In this document: positions 40,101-46,225 of the stretch, in pieces | How positions within the stretch are numbered: position 1 is the first letter of the stretch | How the letters are laid out: each line of letters opens with the position of its first letter | Assembly: GCA_963844845.1 (NCBI GenBank) | Contig: CAWJPW010000010.1 | Location: forward strand, 248,001 to 312,000 | Origin: CAWJPW01 sp963844845 | GTDB taxonomy: Bacteria > Acidobacteriota > Thermoanaerobaculia > Thermoanaerobaculales > Sulfomarinibacteraceae | Direction: 5' to 3' | DNA length: 64,000 nucleotides | The notes under the pieces: generated by a model | Told to the model about the DNA's origin: nothing | Databases searched by the model: none | The model's input: only the letters and a program-made list of their open reading frames with translations | Program-made: the position numbers and the translations under genes

Positions 40101-43100
40101 CGCCCGGCCCGACCTTCGGAACCCTCACCCTCGTCGCCATCGTCCACAACGGCGATACCCTGGCGAGCGGCGTGGTCAGCGGGCTGGCAGGAGCTGCCGG
40201 GGTGGCGGTGAGCGCCGACGGCGCCAACGTCTACGTCGCCGGCGCGGACGACGGCGCGGTGGTGGCCTTCGATCGTGACCCCGACACCGGCGAGCTCGAC
40301 CTGGTGGAGCCCTTCTTCAACGGCGACATGGGGTCGGACGGCCTCATCGGCGCTACCGCCCTGACAATCTCGCCCGACGGCGCCCAGGTCTACGTGGCCA
40401 GCCAGGATGACAACACCGTCGTCGCCCTCGCCCGCGACGCTTCGACCGGCGCGCTCACCTTCATCGAGCGCAAGCGGGACGGGCTCGGCAGCGTGCCCCT
40501 CAACACCCTCACCGGCGCTCGCCACCTCGTGCTGTCGCCGGATGGGCACTTCCTCTACGTCGCGGCCCAGACCGCGGGTGCCATCGCCTCCTTCCAGCGG
40601 GATCCGGCAACCGGAGCGCTCACCTTCGCCTCGGTGGTCCACCAGGGCGACCTCCAGGGCCCGCTGGGCGACCAGATCCAGGTGAACGGCCTCGATCTCG
40701 TGCGCTCCCTCGCCATGAGCCCCGGAGGCGCGCACCTCTACGCCGCCAGCCTCGCCGACGACTCGGTCACCCTGTTCACCCGCGACCCGATGTCGGGACG
40801 CCTGAGCTGGGCGGCCACCTACGCCGACGGCGACGGCGCGATCAGCGGCCTCGATGGTGCCACCGCGGTGATCGTCAGCCCCGACGGCGCGCGCGTCTAT
40901 GCCCTCGGCCTCAACAGCGACGCGGTGGCCGTGTTCCAGCGCAGCTGGGCCGACGGCAGGCTTCGCTTCCTCGAGCAGCTCGCCCTGCCCGCCCCCTCAC
41001 CCCTCGATGGCGCAGCGGGGTTGGCGTCGAGCCCCGACGACGCCCAGCTCTACGTTGCCGGCCAGGTAAGCGGGGCGCTGGTGGCTCTCGGCCACCTCGA
41101 CGACGGTGTCTGCTCCGCCGCCGCGGCAAGCAGCGACTCCCTCCACCTCAGCCTCGACCTCGAGGCGGGTGCGTCGGCGGTGGTCGCAGTGACGGGCCAG
41201 GTTCATCCGTCCGCCCGCGGCACCATCGTGAACTCGGCCACCGCGACGATGCCAGCGGACGTCAGCGACTCCATCCCCGGCAACAACACCGGAATCGACG
41301 ACGACACCGAGATTGCCGTCGTCAACGCCCTCGCCGTGACCAAGACAGACAACGCCGACAGCGTCGCCGCCGGCCTCTCGGTCACCTACACCGTCACCGT
41401 CACCAACGCCGGACCCTCCGATGCGCTCGGCGCCCAGGTGACCGACGTGCTTCCCTCCCAGCTCCTCGCTCCCACCTGGACCTGCACCGCCAGCTCGGGC
41501 TCCAGCTGCAGCCCGTCGGGGAGCGGCTCCATCAGCGACGTCGTCGACATCCTGGTCGGCGGTGTCCTCACCTACTCCGTTCAGGGTCAGGTCGACCCCG
41601 CATTCGTCGGGACCATGACCAACACCGCCACCGTCACGCCGGCGGCGGGCGCCAGCGATCCCGCCCCCGGCGACAACTCCGCCGCAGATGCGGACGCGGT
41701 GGTGCCGGTGACCAACATCTCGGTGAGCAAGAGCAACGGAGTCGACGCGGTGATCCCGGGAACAGTGGTCTCCTACACCATCGTGGTCAGCAATGCCGGC
41801 CCCAGCACGGCGCTGGGCACCGCCAAGGACTCACCCCCCAACCAGCTACTGCCGGCCACCGTGGCCTGGACCTGCACGCCTTCCGCCGGGGCCAGCTGCA
41901 CGGCGTCCGGTTCCGGCTCCATCAGCGACGCCGTCACGATTCCGCCAGCCGGCTCGGCGACCTATGCCCTCACGGGGACCGTCGACCCCTCGGTGCTGGG
42001 AACGATCGCCAACACCGCCTCGCTCCAGCTCGCCGCCGGCTACACTGATCCCAACCCCTCCGATAACATCAGCACCGACTCCGACCCCCTCACCCCGCGG
42101 GCCGACCTTACCGTCAGCAAGAGTGACGATGTCGATCCGGTGGTGAGCGCCGGGGCGCTTGCCTACACGGTCACCGTGGCCAACCTCGGTCCATCGGACG
42201 CCCGGGACGTGGCAGCCACCGAGGCGCTGCCCGGCGCCGTGACATTTGCCTCCACCACTGGCTGTGCAGAAGACGCCGGCGGCGTGCCCACCTGCTCGCT
42301 CGGCGTCGTAGCAGCCGGAGCGCAGAAGCAGTACACGGTCGCGGTCACCGTGAATCCGGATGCCCAGGGGACCATCACCAATACGGTGAGCGTGGCCTCG
42401 TCAACGACCGATCCAGTACCCATTGCCAACAACACGGCGAGCGAAGACACCGAAGTCTTGGGCCGGGTGGACCTGAGCATCATCAAGACCGACTCCGCCG
42501 ACCCGGTGGAGGCTGGAGACACCTTCACCTATGACATCAGCATCGCCAACGCGGGCCCCCAGACCGCGCGCAACGTGGTGGTCACCGACACCCTCCCCGG
42601 CGAGCTCGATGGCGCGGCCGTCACCGGCTGTGCCAGCGGTGACTGGACCGACTGCGGCCTCGGTGACCTCGCCGCGGGCGGTACCCGACAGCTTCAGCTT
42701 ACCGTGTCCGCCCGTGACGACGCCTGGGGCACCGTCACCAACCATGCCGAGGTGAGCACACAGGACCACGACGGCACCCCCGCCAACAACGCCGTTGACG
42801 AGGACACCACCATCGTCGGCGTCGCCGATCTCGCCGTCACCAAGGACGACGGCCTCTGGTCCGTCGAACCGGGAGATGCCCTCACCTACACCATCACGGT
42901 CACGAATGCCGGCCCGGGTACACCCGCCAGCGTCACCGTCACCGACCTGCTCCCGGACGCGCTGGTAGGTGCGTCCTGGAGCTGCGTCGCGAGCGGTACC
43001 GCAGTCTGCACCTTGTCGGGCGTCGGCAACCTCGTCGACTCCATTTACCTGCCACCCGGCGATACGGTGACCTACAGTGTGAATGCCACCGTGGACCCTG

Positions 43101-43390
43101 CACTCGACGCCCTGACCACCGAGGTGAGCAACACCGCCGAGGTGGCCGTACCCGCCGAGTTCGTCGATCACGAGCCCGCGAACGACACCGCCGCCGACAC
43201 CGACCCCATCGGGTTATTCGCCGACGGGTTCGAGACCGGTGACACCTCGCACTGGTCGAGCACCGCCAGCATCCTCGCGACGATCGGGCAGGGCGCGGCA
43301 GTCAACCCCGAGGGAACGCTCGCATCGGCCGAACCTCAGGCCGGTGCATCTCAGCGAGAAGGAGAGAGCCTTGCACGCGCGATTCACTAA
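28115..43390 (+). CDS. giant secreted DUF11 protein with inserted beta-propellers
   Basis: 5,091 residues from the ATG at 28115 (AGGGGG 5 nt upstream); an earlier in-frame ATG at 28040 would lengthen the signal-peptide leader to over 60 residues. A Sec signal (RLLGLVIAAVAVAGSVSA) is followed by about seventeen DUF11 (conserved repeat) Ig-like domains of 115-140 residues, each with SVTKxDxxDPVxxG...YTVTVxNxGPS...NTASVS...D...NN. In six of them a seven- or eight-bladed, or double, beta-propeller (blades with SPDGxHVYVAGxxDxAVAVFxR) is inserted inside the domain, mostly between the two Cys of the WTC...SCxxSGSG loop. The C-terminus has FADGFETGDTSHWSS and a 42-residue tail. Role: probable surface or extracellular filament or adhesin. 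No enzyme motif. It is the first gene of the operon. Confidence 0.93.
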   Translation: MSASPTSAPSVHGPSHALRHRLLGLVIAAVAVAGSVSAAPDMIVAVADSADPVNAGAAFSYTVTVENQGDTAASVVAVATNLPTGVTGISVGPTADWSCSPSGNTVSCSYTANSGSFAAGGSSSIVIAVTAPADPPSPFTITANATVSTTTAESDTTNNDASETTTLTPEADLSVTKTDSPDPVDAGATLTYSVTVHNAGPSTAQSLSLSDNLPDSVTYVSATGTGWTCTGTDPVVCTRSSLAPGGDAPTITITVTAPDDPPSPFTITNTASVSSATDDPAAGNDSTGNVTTTVTPVADLSVTKSDSADPVDAATDFSYTLAVHNAGPSTAVNVVVEDDLPTGVTYVSKSGTGWTCTPAGGVGGTVDCTLASLAPGGDSSVTITVNAPDDGGTITNSATVSADTVDRTGGNDSASEDTEVNWVSDLVVTKTDGVTSVVPGTPISYTLTVTNDGPSQVTGATVSDSFSELLGVRWTCAVTGTGSCGVPSGRGDLDASLDLDKNAVATFTVSGWVAPDAAGTPCSSAPESSCLVNSASAAVPSGWSDHNSGNNTGTDDDTVLTPSANLFIDKHNEDIALGTPLDEVGPGQSFQYVLHVGSRGPSTLANIGLSDTFPSVLGGHPTHCAGNTEYPCWQCVPAPPLTFREAKQTDDSTGLEGVRAAAASPDGKHVYAVGGAGNQVVTLTRTLTHSTPSDTFGHLDVTDADNVTSPTSVAVSLDGMNVYVTASSTDGSTGSVVKFTRNPATGALSAPITYTLPGARDIVVSADGLHAYVAVRTSSAGSIAAFSRNPADGTLSPLSPASYTLAGATAVLLSSAGDSVYATSSSAGSVTRWTRDPATGALSGAATTSGLAGAAALALSPDGANLYAAGSNSVYTLDRSTSNGALSGLVTITDGDDGGNVDGLAGASGVVVTQDGRLVVVAGSGDGALAVLDRDTATGALAFSATITRPATLAGVTGLAATPDGAHLLSAAPTNSALSVYAVTAGAGCPTPSSDGGPSLDASITVPANGSLDFYVYTTLSPAAAVSLSNTATVTAPGDADPDTSDNSSTDTDPVTLATNLVVTNSASGGAAVPGSTYGYTIVASNQGDQQAAGSTITDTFPIYDGSSVTAGFTGTVSWHCTATGGACCTAGGAPCTGVDGTGPINRQVDLPPTGAVTFTVSGSLDPASTGDLVNSAEVATPSGIGELTPADNTATHTITVTPTGDLSVQKVHAPFEAGVDTTVTYTITAHNNGPSTAVGETVSDPFPIFDGSSVIAGFTSGTVSWTCAATGGGCCTSGGACTVPSPVTGDALGQQVDLPPGASVVFTVTGTVEADPTAAVLTNTATVGHASVTDAVLVNNTATDAVVLKQSVDLAITVDDGTTSATPGEDVLYTVQVSNSGPNDAIQANVEDVFPDDLTNVRWTCSAVSPVPGDLTFRSADRRLGALDGADAVAVSPDGKQVYVAAGGADAVAVYARETTIGPYFGQLAFLEAEVDGVNDSTDVGLTVAGLHAPSSVVLSPDGRHVYLTAVDNSDTASPKATVVTFSRDLNSGLLSYVETETDGVDDPGDGGGPVTGMAGAEGVTVSPDGKHVYVAGGAGHAVAIFARDTSTGRLSFVDAAADTGFEVRSVAASPDGHQVYATSGDSLVAYARDVDPASPGYGTLTVVDSEDNGSGGVDGLADASAVILSPDGHHVYVAGTGDSSIAVFVRAGDGTVTYAGKVTDGDGPTDGIAGVTGLAIAPDGEHLVAAGTADAGGTLAVFRRVKASGLLSFQELHQNGLPPSPEVPADGLAGVRGVAVTPDGRHVLTAAVTDNALDSFERRAPDPNLLFLEAETDGVDGVDGLFGARSVAVNPGTGGKWVYAVGYGENALAVFARDAGKGATPDTRGLHLVFKQAYKNGVAGITGLNGPAAVLASPDGGHVYVASETGNSLAVFRQNVDGTLTELQTLTDGSAGVDGLSGAAALAFDPSGEYLYAAGQYEDSVATFRRVTSSASPDYGKLTYLGKQTNGVDGVSGLDGVVGLAVADDGRHLVAVSRVDDAAVVFQRNTSLDDAPCSPSAAPVCGRLRYIQTVTNGSGGADGLDQAMAVAISPDGDHVYVAGANQDALVAFRRNTDPSSANFGRLSFMTVYMSGVDGVTGLDGARAVTLSPDGRYVYVAAEFDNALTAFERVTDVTSPTYGALSLFEVRRDGADGVDGLNQAYSVAASRDGRDVYVVGLGDNALAAFQRRSGSSCTASGSGNVFDTVDVAFAGTVTYTVQATLRPGARGVPCPGDPSQQCLVDTATATQRTGDVDTDPSDNTDTDDDTVLVPRADLGVVKSDSIDTVVTGDTASYTITVQNAGPSNATNDPTWPEPLSAVLVDSFGPDFDSATWTCLAVGSGSLDFLEAYRDGVGATDLLAGASAVAVAVDPDGGGPLTEYVYATAISDGALTMFKRNRTTGALEVLQQITNGSALASGTVTGLRGASDVEVSPDGMYLYVTGQVDDALVVFKLVPGSGDNASLDLVGVHGGLDEANSVAISPDGATVYVTSANDDSLRAFQTGAGGALTLIDSEHDGVDDPSDGGDTVDGLDGASSVVVSPDGEHVYATGANDGAVAVFTRAGDGTISFLEVKGSGSSAGLEGARALAFDPTGTHLYVAGSASNAVVALRRTTTPGPDFGRLVPLSPPALYVDGVGGVTGIRNPRDLLVSPDGLHVYVAGQGSDSVALFNRDAGTGRLSLIELRSSGTGSVEGLNGVASLALSPDGSSLYTAALVDSAVAVFARPADSSCPASGSGDLNVPINVAALGRVVFTVNAHVRAGATGSPCLADPGSICVSNTATVLTTPSGSPGALDPESGNDASTDEDFLRRRADLSITKSDGFVEYDGLLDPLGMALSPAGNNLYVAGSADSAVGIFRRNSATGALTFRAAVRNGENGVSGLGGAAGVAVSPDGRSVYVAAPNDNSLVVFTRDPDPASGLLTFQEVQTNGVAGAAGLLGARGVAVSPDGAHVYVTGRNSNAIAVFSRTTSGDDRGRLVFRQLAVNGAGGVVGLIGPTAVAVSADGATVYAAAPGSSSVVAFARDTNSESGHYGELTFLQRLQDGSGGADGLAGVAALALSPDGTFLYAAGRSDDKVAVFARSTSTGMLTAQAPASSPGAAGLRVSPDGAHVYVSDAVGNAVRVFSRDLGTGALTAHGVVVNGDVQGSPPDQVVVQGLIGATVVTVSPDGADVYVAAVGDDAVTAFTRTTAPSPPEDFGQLGFVATYLDGGGGAAPGDPAGVTYTIVVSNAGPSDVVKNPVRGWPGAMVEDSFAASFESVSWTCTAEGGASCVSLGTGDIDQEVSIPAGGRVIYTAGGVLRSEATGRLINTATVTAPPGVIDPDLDNNSATDDDTVMSPVSDLVVNKTSGPGPMVPGADATYVITVANTGPSVAPGNSIYDPMPEAFTDVSWSCFAVPPPGLLQELVQQPLGLDAVTAATLSQDGRFVYAAGTSLGLGAVAVLPRDTRSGLLGAPVQILKDGDVQDGTVLVDGLAGAADLVVSSDDAFIYVAGSGDDAVAVLARDAGDGTLLFSSLVRDGVGAVNGIGQASALALSPDGTHLYAAGPADNAVATFARSSGTGALTFVQFNQDASLLGTSDVAVTPDGSHVLATGGASDSVVIFSRNAGTGALTRVSVVTEGDVQIPDPSDPATTVTVTGLAGAAALAVSPDGSRVWVAGPADQAVAAFTRSPSTGALAFDGAVVQGDIQRLDPTDPATEVTADGLAAISDLATSPDGLQVYVAGTDGAADSAVSVFTWRNGQLTFLASEADTGGLLGGGRLTVSADGHHLYAGGAAPTPLAFGRLPGSTCGTGSPGSLLDGLDLVPGGVATYRVRGTVLPAATGDVTNTVTVSAGRTVRDPVLVNNTASDTTTLMRDADVEVTKDDGLTEAVAGEWVTYTVTVTNHGPSDVRGLALDDEPPLFPASAAGFASGSLSWDCTSPHVLELLQTVSGSDPGAAALAGARWTAVSPDGRSVYVTGRDADAVTVFQRESTPGPTFGTLTLVAIVHNGDTLASGVVSGLAGAAGVAVSADGANVYVAGADDGAVVAFDRDPDTGELDLVEPFFNGDMGSDGLIGATALTISPDGAQVYVASQDDNTVVALARDASTGALTFIERKRDGLGSVPLNTLTGARHLVLSPDGHFLYVAAQTAGAIASFQRDPATGALTFASVVHQGDLQGPLGDQIQVNGLDLVRSLAMSPGGAHLYAASLADDSVTLFTRDPMSGRLSWAATYADGDGAISGLDGATAVIVSPDGARVYALGLNSDAVAVFQRSWADGRLRFLEQLALPAPSPLDGAAGLASSPDDAQLYVAGQVSGALVALGHLDDGVCSAAAASSDSLHLSLDLEAGASAVVAVTGQVHPSARGTIVNSATATMPADVSDSIPGNNTGIDDDTEIAVVNALAVTKTDNADSVAAGLSVTYTVTVTNAGPSDALGAQVTDVLPSQLLAPTWTCTASSGSSCSPSGSGSISDVVDILVGGVLTYSVQGQVDPAFVGTMTNTATVTPAAGASDPAPGDNSAADADAVVPVTNISVSKSNGVDAVIPGTVVSYTIVVSNAGPSTALGTAKDSPPNQLLPATVAWTCTPSAGASCTASGSGSISDAVTIPPAGSATYALTGTVDPSVLGTIANTASLQLAAGYTDPNPSDNISTDSDPLTPRADLTVSKSDDVDPVVSAGALAYTVTVANLGPSDARDVAATEALPGAVTFASTTGCAEDAGGVPTCSLGVVAAGAQKQYTVAVTVNPDAQGTITNTVSVASSTTDPVPIANNTASEDTEVLGRVDLSIIKTDSADPVEAGDTFTYDISIANAGPQTARNVVVTDTLPGELDGAAVTGCASGDWTDCGLGDLAAGGTRQLQLTVSARDDAWGTVTNHAEVSTQDHDGTPANNAVDEDTTIVGVADLAVTKDDGLWSVEPGDALTYTITVTNAGPGTPASVTVTDLLPDALVGASWSCVASGTAVCTLSGVGNLVDSIYLPPGDTVTYSVNATVDPALDALTTEVSNTAEVAVPAEFVDHEPANDTAADTDPIGLFADGFETGDTSHWSSTASILATIGQGAAVNPEGTLASAEPQAGASQREGESLARAIH
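28225..43215 (+). repeat. DUF11 domain array (about 17 units) with codon-phased repeat DNA
   Basis: Units 1-4 run to 29,810; unit 5 (29,810-31,270), 8 (32,160-35,000), 9 (35,010-36,620), 10 (36,620-38,200), 11 (38,200-39,750) and 12 (39,750-41,320) contain propellers; units 6-7 (31,270-32,160) have extra Cys pairs in the same loop; units 13-17 (41,320-43,215) are plain. Within propellers the DNA words agccccgacgg and cacgtctacgtc recur about every 150 bp, in codon phase. Boundaries are approximate. Confidence 0.75.
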
Positions 43391-44330
43391 GGTCCTCACC
43401 GCCGCCCTCTGGCTGCCGCTGGCCGCCGCCGCGGCGGCTCCTCCCGGCAATGCCGCCGTGCTTGCCACGGTGGCCGGCGAGGCGATCACGGCCGCCGACC
43501 TCCAGAGGGAGATGGCACAGCGGCCGGGACAGTACGCCACACCCGAAGAGCGCCGCACCCTCCTCGACGCGATGGTCCGCGAGCGCTCGCTGGTCGCTGC
43601 CGCACGCGCGGCCGGCTACGACCACGACCCCAAGGTTGTCGACGTGATGGAGCGGATGATGGTCGCACGGCTGCATCAGGACCGCATCGAGCAGCGGCTC
43701 GAGAACCTCACCGTGAGCGACGAGGAGGTTGCGGCCTACTACGCCGCCCATCAGGAGGAGTACGCCCGACCGGCGCGGTCACAGGCGGCCATCGTCTTCA
43801 TCGAGGTGCCGGTGGTGGCAAGCGACGAGGCCCGCGCAGAGGCACGCGAGCGGGCGGAGAAGGTCCGTGCCGAGGCCGCAGCGCTGCCCGCCAACGTTCG
43901 CCACTTCGGCAAGGTGGCGCTGCGCTACTCCGACGACCGTACGAGCCGATACCAGGGCGGCGTGATCGGCTGGTTGGTCGAGCATAACGGGCGGAGCTAT
44001 CGCTGGGACCCGGCCGTCGTCGACGCCGTTTTCTCCCTTGCCCAACCGGGCGACATCAGTCCGGTGATCGAGACCGAGAAGGGCTTCTACGTGGTCCGCC
44101 TGGTGGACCGCGAGGACAGCCAGGAGCGACCCCTGGAGATGCTCGCTGCCGGAATCCGCCGCGCCTTGATGCAGGAGCGGCGCCATCAGCTCGAGAGCGA
44201 GCTCGAGACCCAGCTCACCGCGGGGATCGCCGTCGAGGTCGACGAGGCCGCCCTCGCCGAAGTCCCGGCCCCGGAGTCCACCGTACCCGAAGCCGCCGAG
44301 CCGGCACCGCCGCAGCTGCCGGCGCGTTGA
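43371..44330 (+). CDS. periplasmic parvulin-type peptidyl-prolyl isomerase (SurA/PpiC-like)
   Basis: 319 residues. It starts at a TTG at 43371, 8 nt after AAGGAG, inside the 3' end of the giant gene (20-bp overlap); an upstream GTG lacks a ribosome site. A signal peptide (VLTAALWLPLAAAAAAP) precedes a SurA-N-like helical chaperone region (VAGEAITAADLQREM, RTLLDAMVRERSLVAAARAAG) and a single PPIC rotamase domain (about 165-265; RYSDDRTSRYQGGVIGWL, FSLAQPGDISPVIETEKGFYVVRLVDRE). The last 50 residues are a charged helix and a Pro-rich tail. It is probably a dedicated foldase for the exported giants in this operon. Confidence 0.92.
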   Translation: MHARFTKVLTAALWLPLAAAAAAPPGNAAVLATVAGEAITAADLQREMAQRPGQYATPEERRTLLDAMVRERSLVAAARAAGYDHDPKVVDVMERMMVARLHQDRIEQRLENLTVSDEEVAAYYAAHQEEYARPARSQAAIVFIEVPVVASDEARAEARERAEKVRAEAAALPANVRHFGKVALRYSDDRTSRYQGGVIGWLVEHNGRSYRWDPAVVDAVFSLAQPGDISPVIETEKGFYVVRLVDREDSQERPLEMLAAGIRRALMQERRHQLESELETQLTAGIAVEVDEAALAEVPAPESTVPEAAEPAPPQLPAR

Positions 44331-44342
44331 GGAGGGTCGCCG

Positions 44343-46181
44343 ATGTCCACCTCGATCCCATCGTCCACCGCCGGAAGAGAGGCCGAGACCATGAGCACGC
44401 GTCCCAAAGCGTCATCCCGAGCCTGTCCGGGGCCGCGCGAGCCCCGTTTGGGCCTTGCATGCCTCGTCGTCGCCGCTGCTCTGCTCGCCCTTCCTGCGGC
44501 CGCGGCACAGTATGAGCAGGTCGTCGTCTTGCAGCCGGGTTGGAACGCTGTGTACCTGCAGGTCCAGCCCGATCCCGACGACATCGAGACCGCGCTGGCC
44601 GGCATCCCGGTGGCGAGCGTCTGGACCTACAACCCCGACACCAGCCCCGTCCAGTTCATCCAGGACCCCGGCGAGGGTCTCCTCAGCGTGTCCGGCTGGT
44701 GGGGCTACTTCCCCCGCCCCCGGCCCGAGGCCTTTCTCTCCAACCTCTTCAGCCTGCAGGCGAACCGTGCCTACCTCATCAATCTCGACGGCTCGGACCC
44801 CGTCACCTGGAGGGTGCACGGCTCGCCGGTGCTGCGTCGCCAGACGTGGGTGTCCGACTCGTTCAACCTGCTCGGGCTGGCAGTGGACCCCGATCACCCG
44901 GCCACTTTCGGGGCCTACTTCGCGAACTCCCCCGCCCACGACGGGCAGCCGATCTTCCGCCTGGGCAGCAACGGTACCTGGACCCGCATCCAGCAGCCGT
45001 ACTCCGCCACCATCGAGCCCGGCGTCGCCTACTGGGTGTACTGCGCCGGCACGTCGTCCTACCAGGGCCCCCTCGAGGTCCAGAGCGACGCCCTCGGCGG
45101 CCTCGAGTTCGCGTCGGGTCTCACGACCCAGACGCTGAGCCTCCGCAACCACTCGGCGGTGGATGTTGACGTGACGCTACGGCTGCTGTCCGCCACCACG
45201 CCGGTGCCCCTGGCGCTGCAGGTGACCGACGACAGCACCGGCGAAAGCAGTTGGCCGACACTTCCCAGCACCTACACGGTACCGGTGGGGGCGGGTGAGG
45301 AGGTGATTCTCAACGTGGGCGTGCGGCGTGCGGCGTTCACCTCGAACCGGGTCGAGCAGGTCCTGGAGATTACCGATGGCCTCGGTTCCCGACGGCTGGT
45401 CGCGGTGGGCGCCACAGCCATCCAGGCTCCCGCCGGCACGGCGACCAAGGCCGGCCTGGGCCGCGCAGCCGTTGCCGCGGGCGAGCCGCTGTCGGGACTG
45501 TGGATCGGCACCGCCGATATCGACGCCGTGAGCAACGCCCAGACCGGTGGTACGACACCGCTCCCGGTGGGCAAGCACTTCGAGCTCCGGGTGCTCATCC
45601 ACGTCGACGCCGGCGGGAGGGCGCGTCTGCTCAAGCAGGCCATTCAGATGTGGCAGAACGGCACCCTCGCTCCCTCGCCCGACGACCCCACCTACCTCAC
45701 CACGGAGACGCCCGGCCGCTACGTGCTCCTCACCGACGACAGCCTGATTCCCGACTTCACCGGCGCCACCGTCCGCGACGGCGTGCCGGTGGGGATCCGG
45801 GTGAGCACGATCGACTACGACTTCGCCGGGAACGAGCTCGACCTCGACGGCGTCTTCGACATGACCGGCTCGCTGCACGGCACCATCGTGATCCCTTCGG
45901 AGTTCCCGACCAACCCATTCCTGCACCGCTACCACCCCGATCACGACGATCTCGACGCCCAGTTCCTCAACTTCAAGGCGGAGGCCTACGAGGTCACCCG
46001 TGAGGTCGAGTTCGACTTTTCCGAGACCGACCCCAAGGGGCTCAACCCACCCGACTGGGGTGACTCCACGGTGGGAGGCACCTACCACGAGACCCTCACC
46101 GGGCTGCACCGCTACCCGATCTTCGTGAGCGGGACCTTCCGCCTCCAGCGGGTTTCCGCGGTGTCGGTGCTGAACCAGTGA
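44343..46181 (+). CDS. exported protein of unknown function, 612 residues
   Basis: The ATG at 44343 lies 6 nt after GAGGAGGG and 12 nt after the foldase stop; an ATG 16 codons in (44391) is a good alternative, giving a standard signal peptide (LGLACLVVAAALLALPAAAA). The mature protein is beta-rich without transmembrane helices. It opens with YEQVVVLQPGWNAVYLQVQPDPDD, a LxPGWN-type opening that I have seen in exported proteins of Planctomycetes/Verrucomicrobia; the middle has WVYCAGTSSYQGPLEVQSDALGG and a domain with LWIGTADIDAVSNAQ; the C-terminus is FVSGTFRLQRVSAVSVLNQ. No family is recognised. It is probably a structural or accessory partner of the giants. Confidence 0.8.
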   Translation: MSTSIPSSTAGREAETMSTRPKASSRACPGPREPRLGLACLVVAAALLALPAAAAQYEQVVVLQPGWNAVYLQVQPDPDDIETALAGIPVASVWTYNPDTSPVQFIQDPGEGLLSVSGWWGYFPRPRPEAFLSNLFSLQANRAYLINLDGSDPVTWRVHGSPVLRRQTWVSDSFNLLGLAVDPDHPATFGAYFANSPAHDGQPIFRLGSNGTWTRIQQPYSATIEPGVAYWVYCAGTSSYQGPLEVQSDALGGLEFASGLTTQTLSLRNHSAVDVDVTLRLLSATTPVPLALQVTDDSTGESSWPTLPSTYTVPVGAGEEVILNVGVRRAAFTSNRVEQVLEITDGLGSRRLVAVGATAIQAPAGTATKAGLGRAAVAAGEPLSGLWIGTADIDAVSNAQTGGTTPLPVGKHFELRVLIHVDAGGRARLLKQAIQMWQNGTLAPSPDDPTYLTTETPGRYVLLTDDSLIPDFTGATVRDGVPVGIRVSTIDYDFAGNELDLDGVFDMTGSLHGTIVIPSEFPTNPFLHRYHPDHDDLDAQFLNFKAEAYEVTREVEFDFSETDPKGLNPPDWGDSTVGGTYHETLTGLHRYPIFVSGTFRLQRVSAVSVLNQ

Positions 46182-46225
46182 CGGCCGGAGGCCACGTGAC
46201 GATCCGGGACGCGGGGAGAACGACC

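Noticed and set aside
28115..41320. Regular DNA repeats that could be a CRISPR or minisatellite array
   Set aside because: The repeats are about 150 bp, imperfect and in codon phase with propeller blades; there are no spacers of constant length with identical direct repeats.
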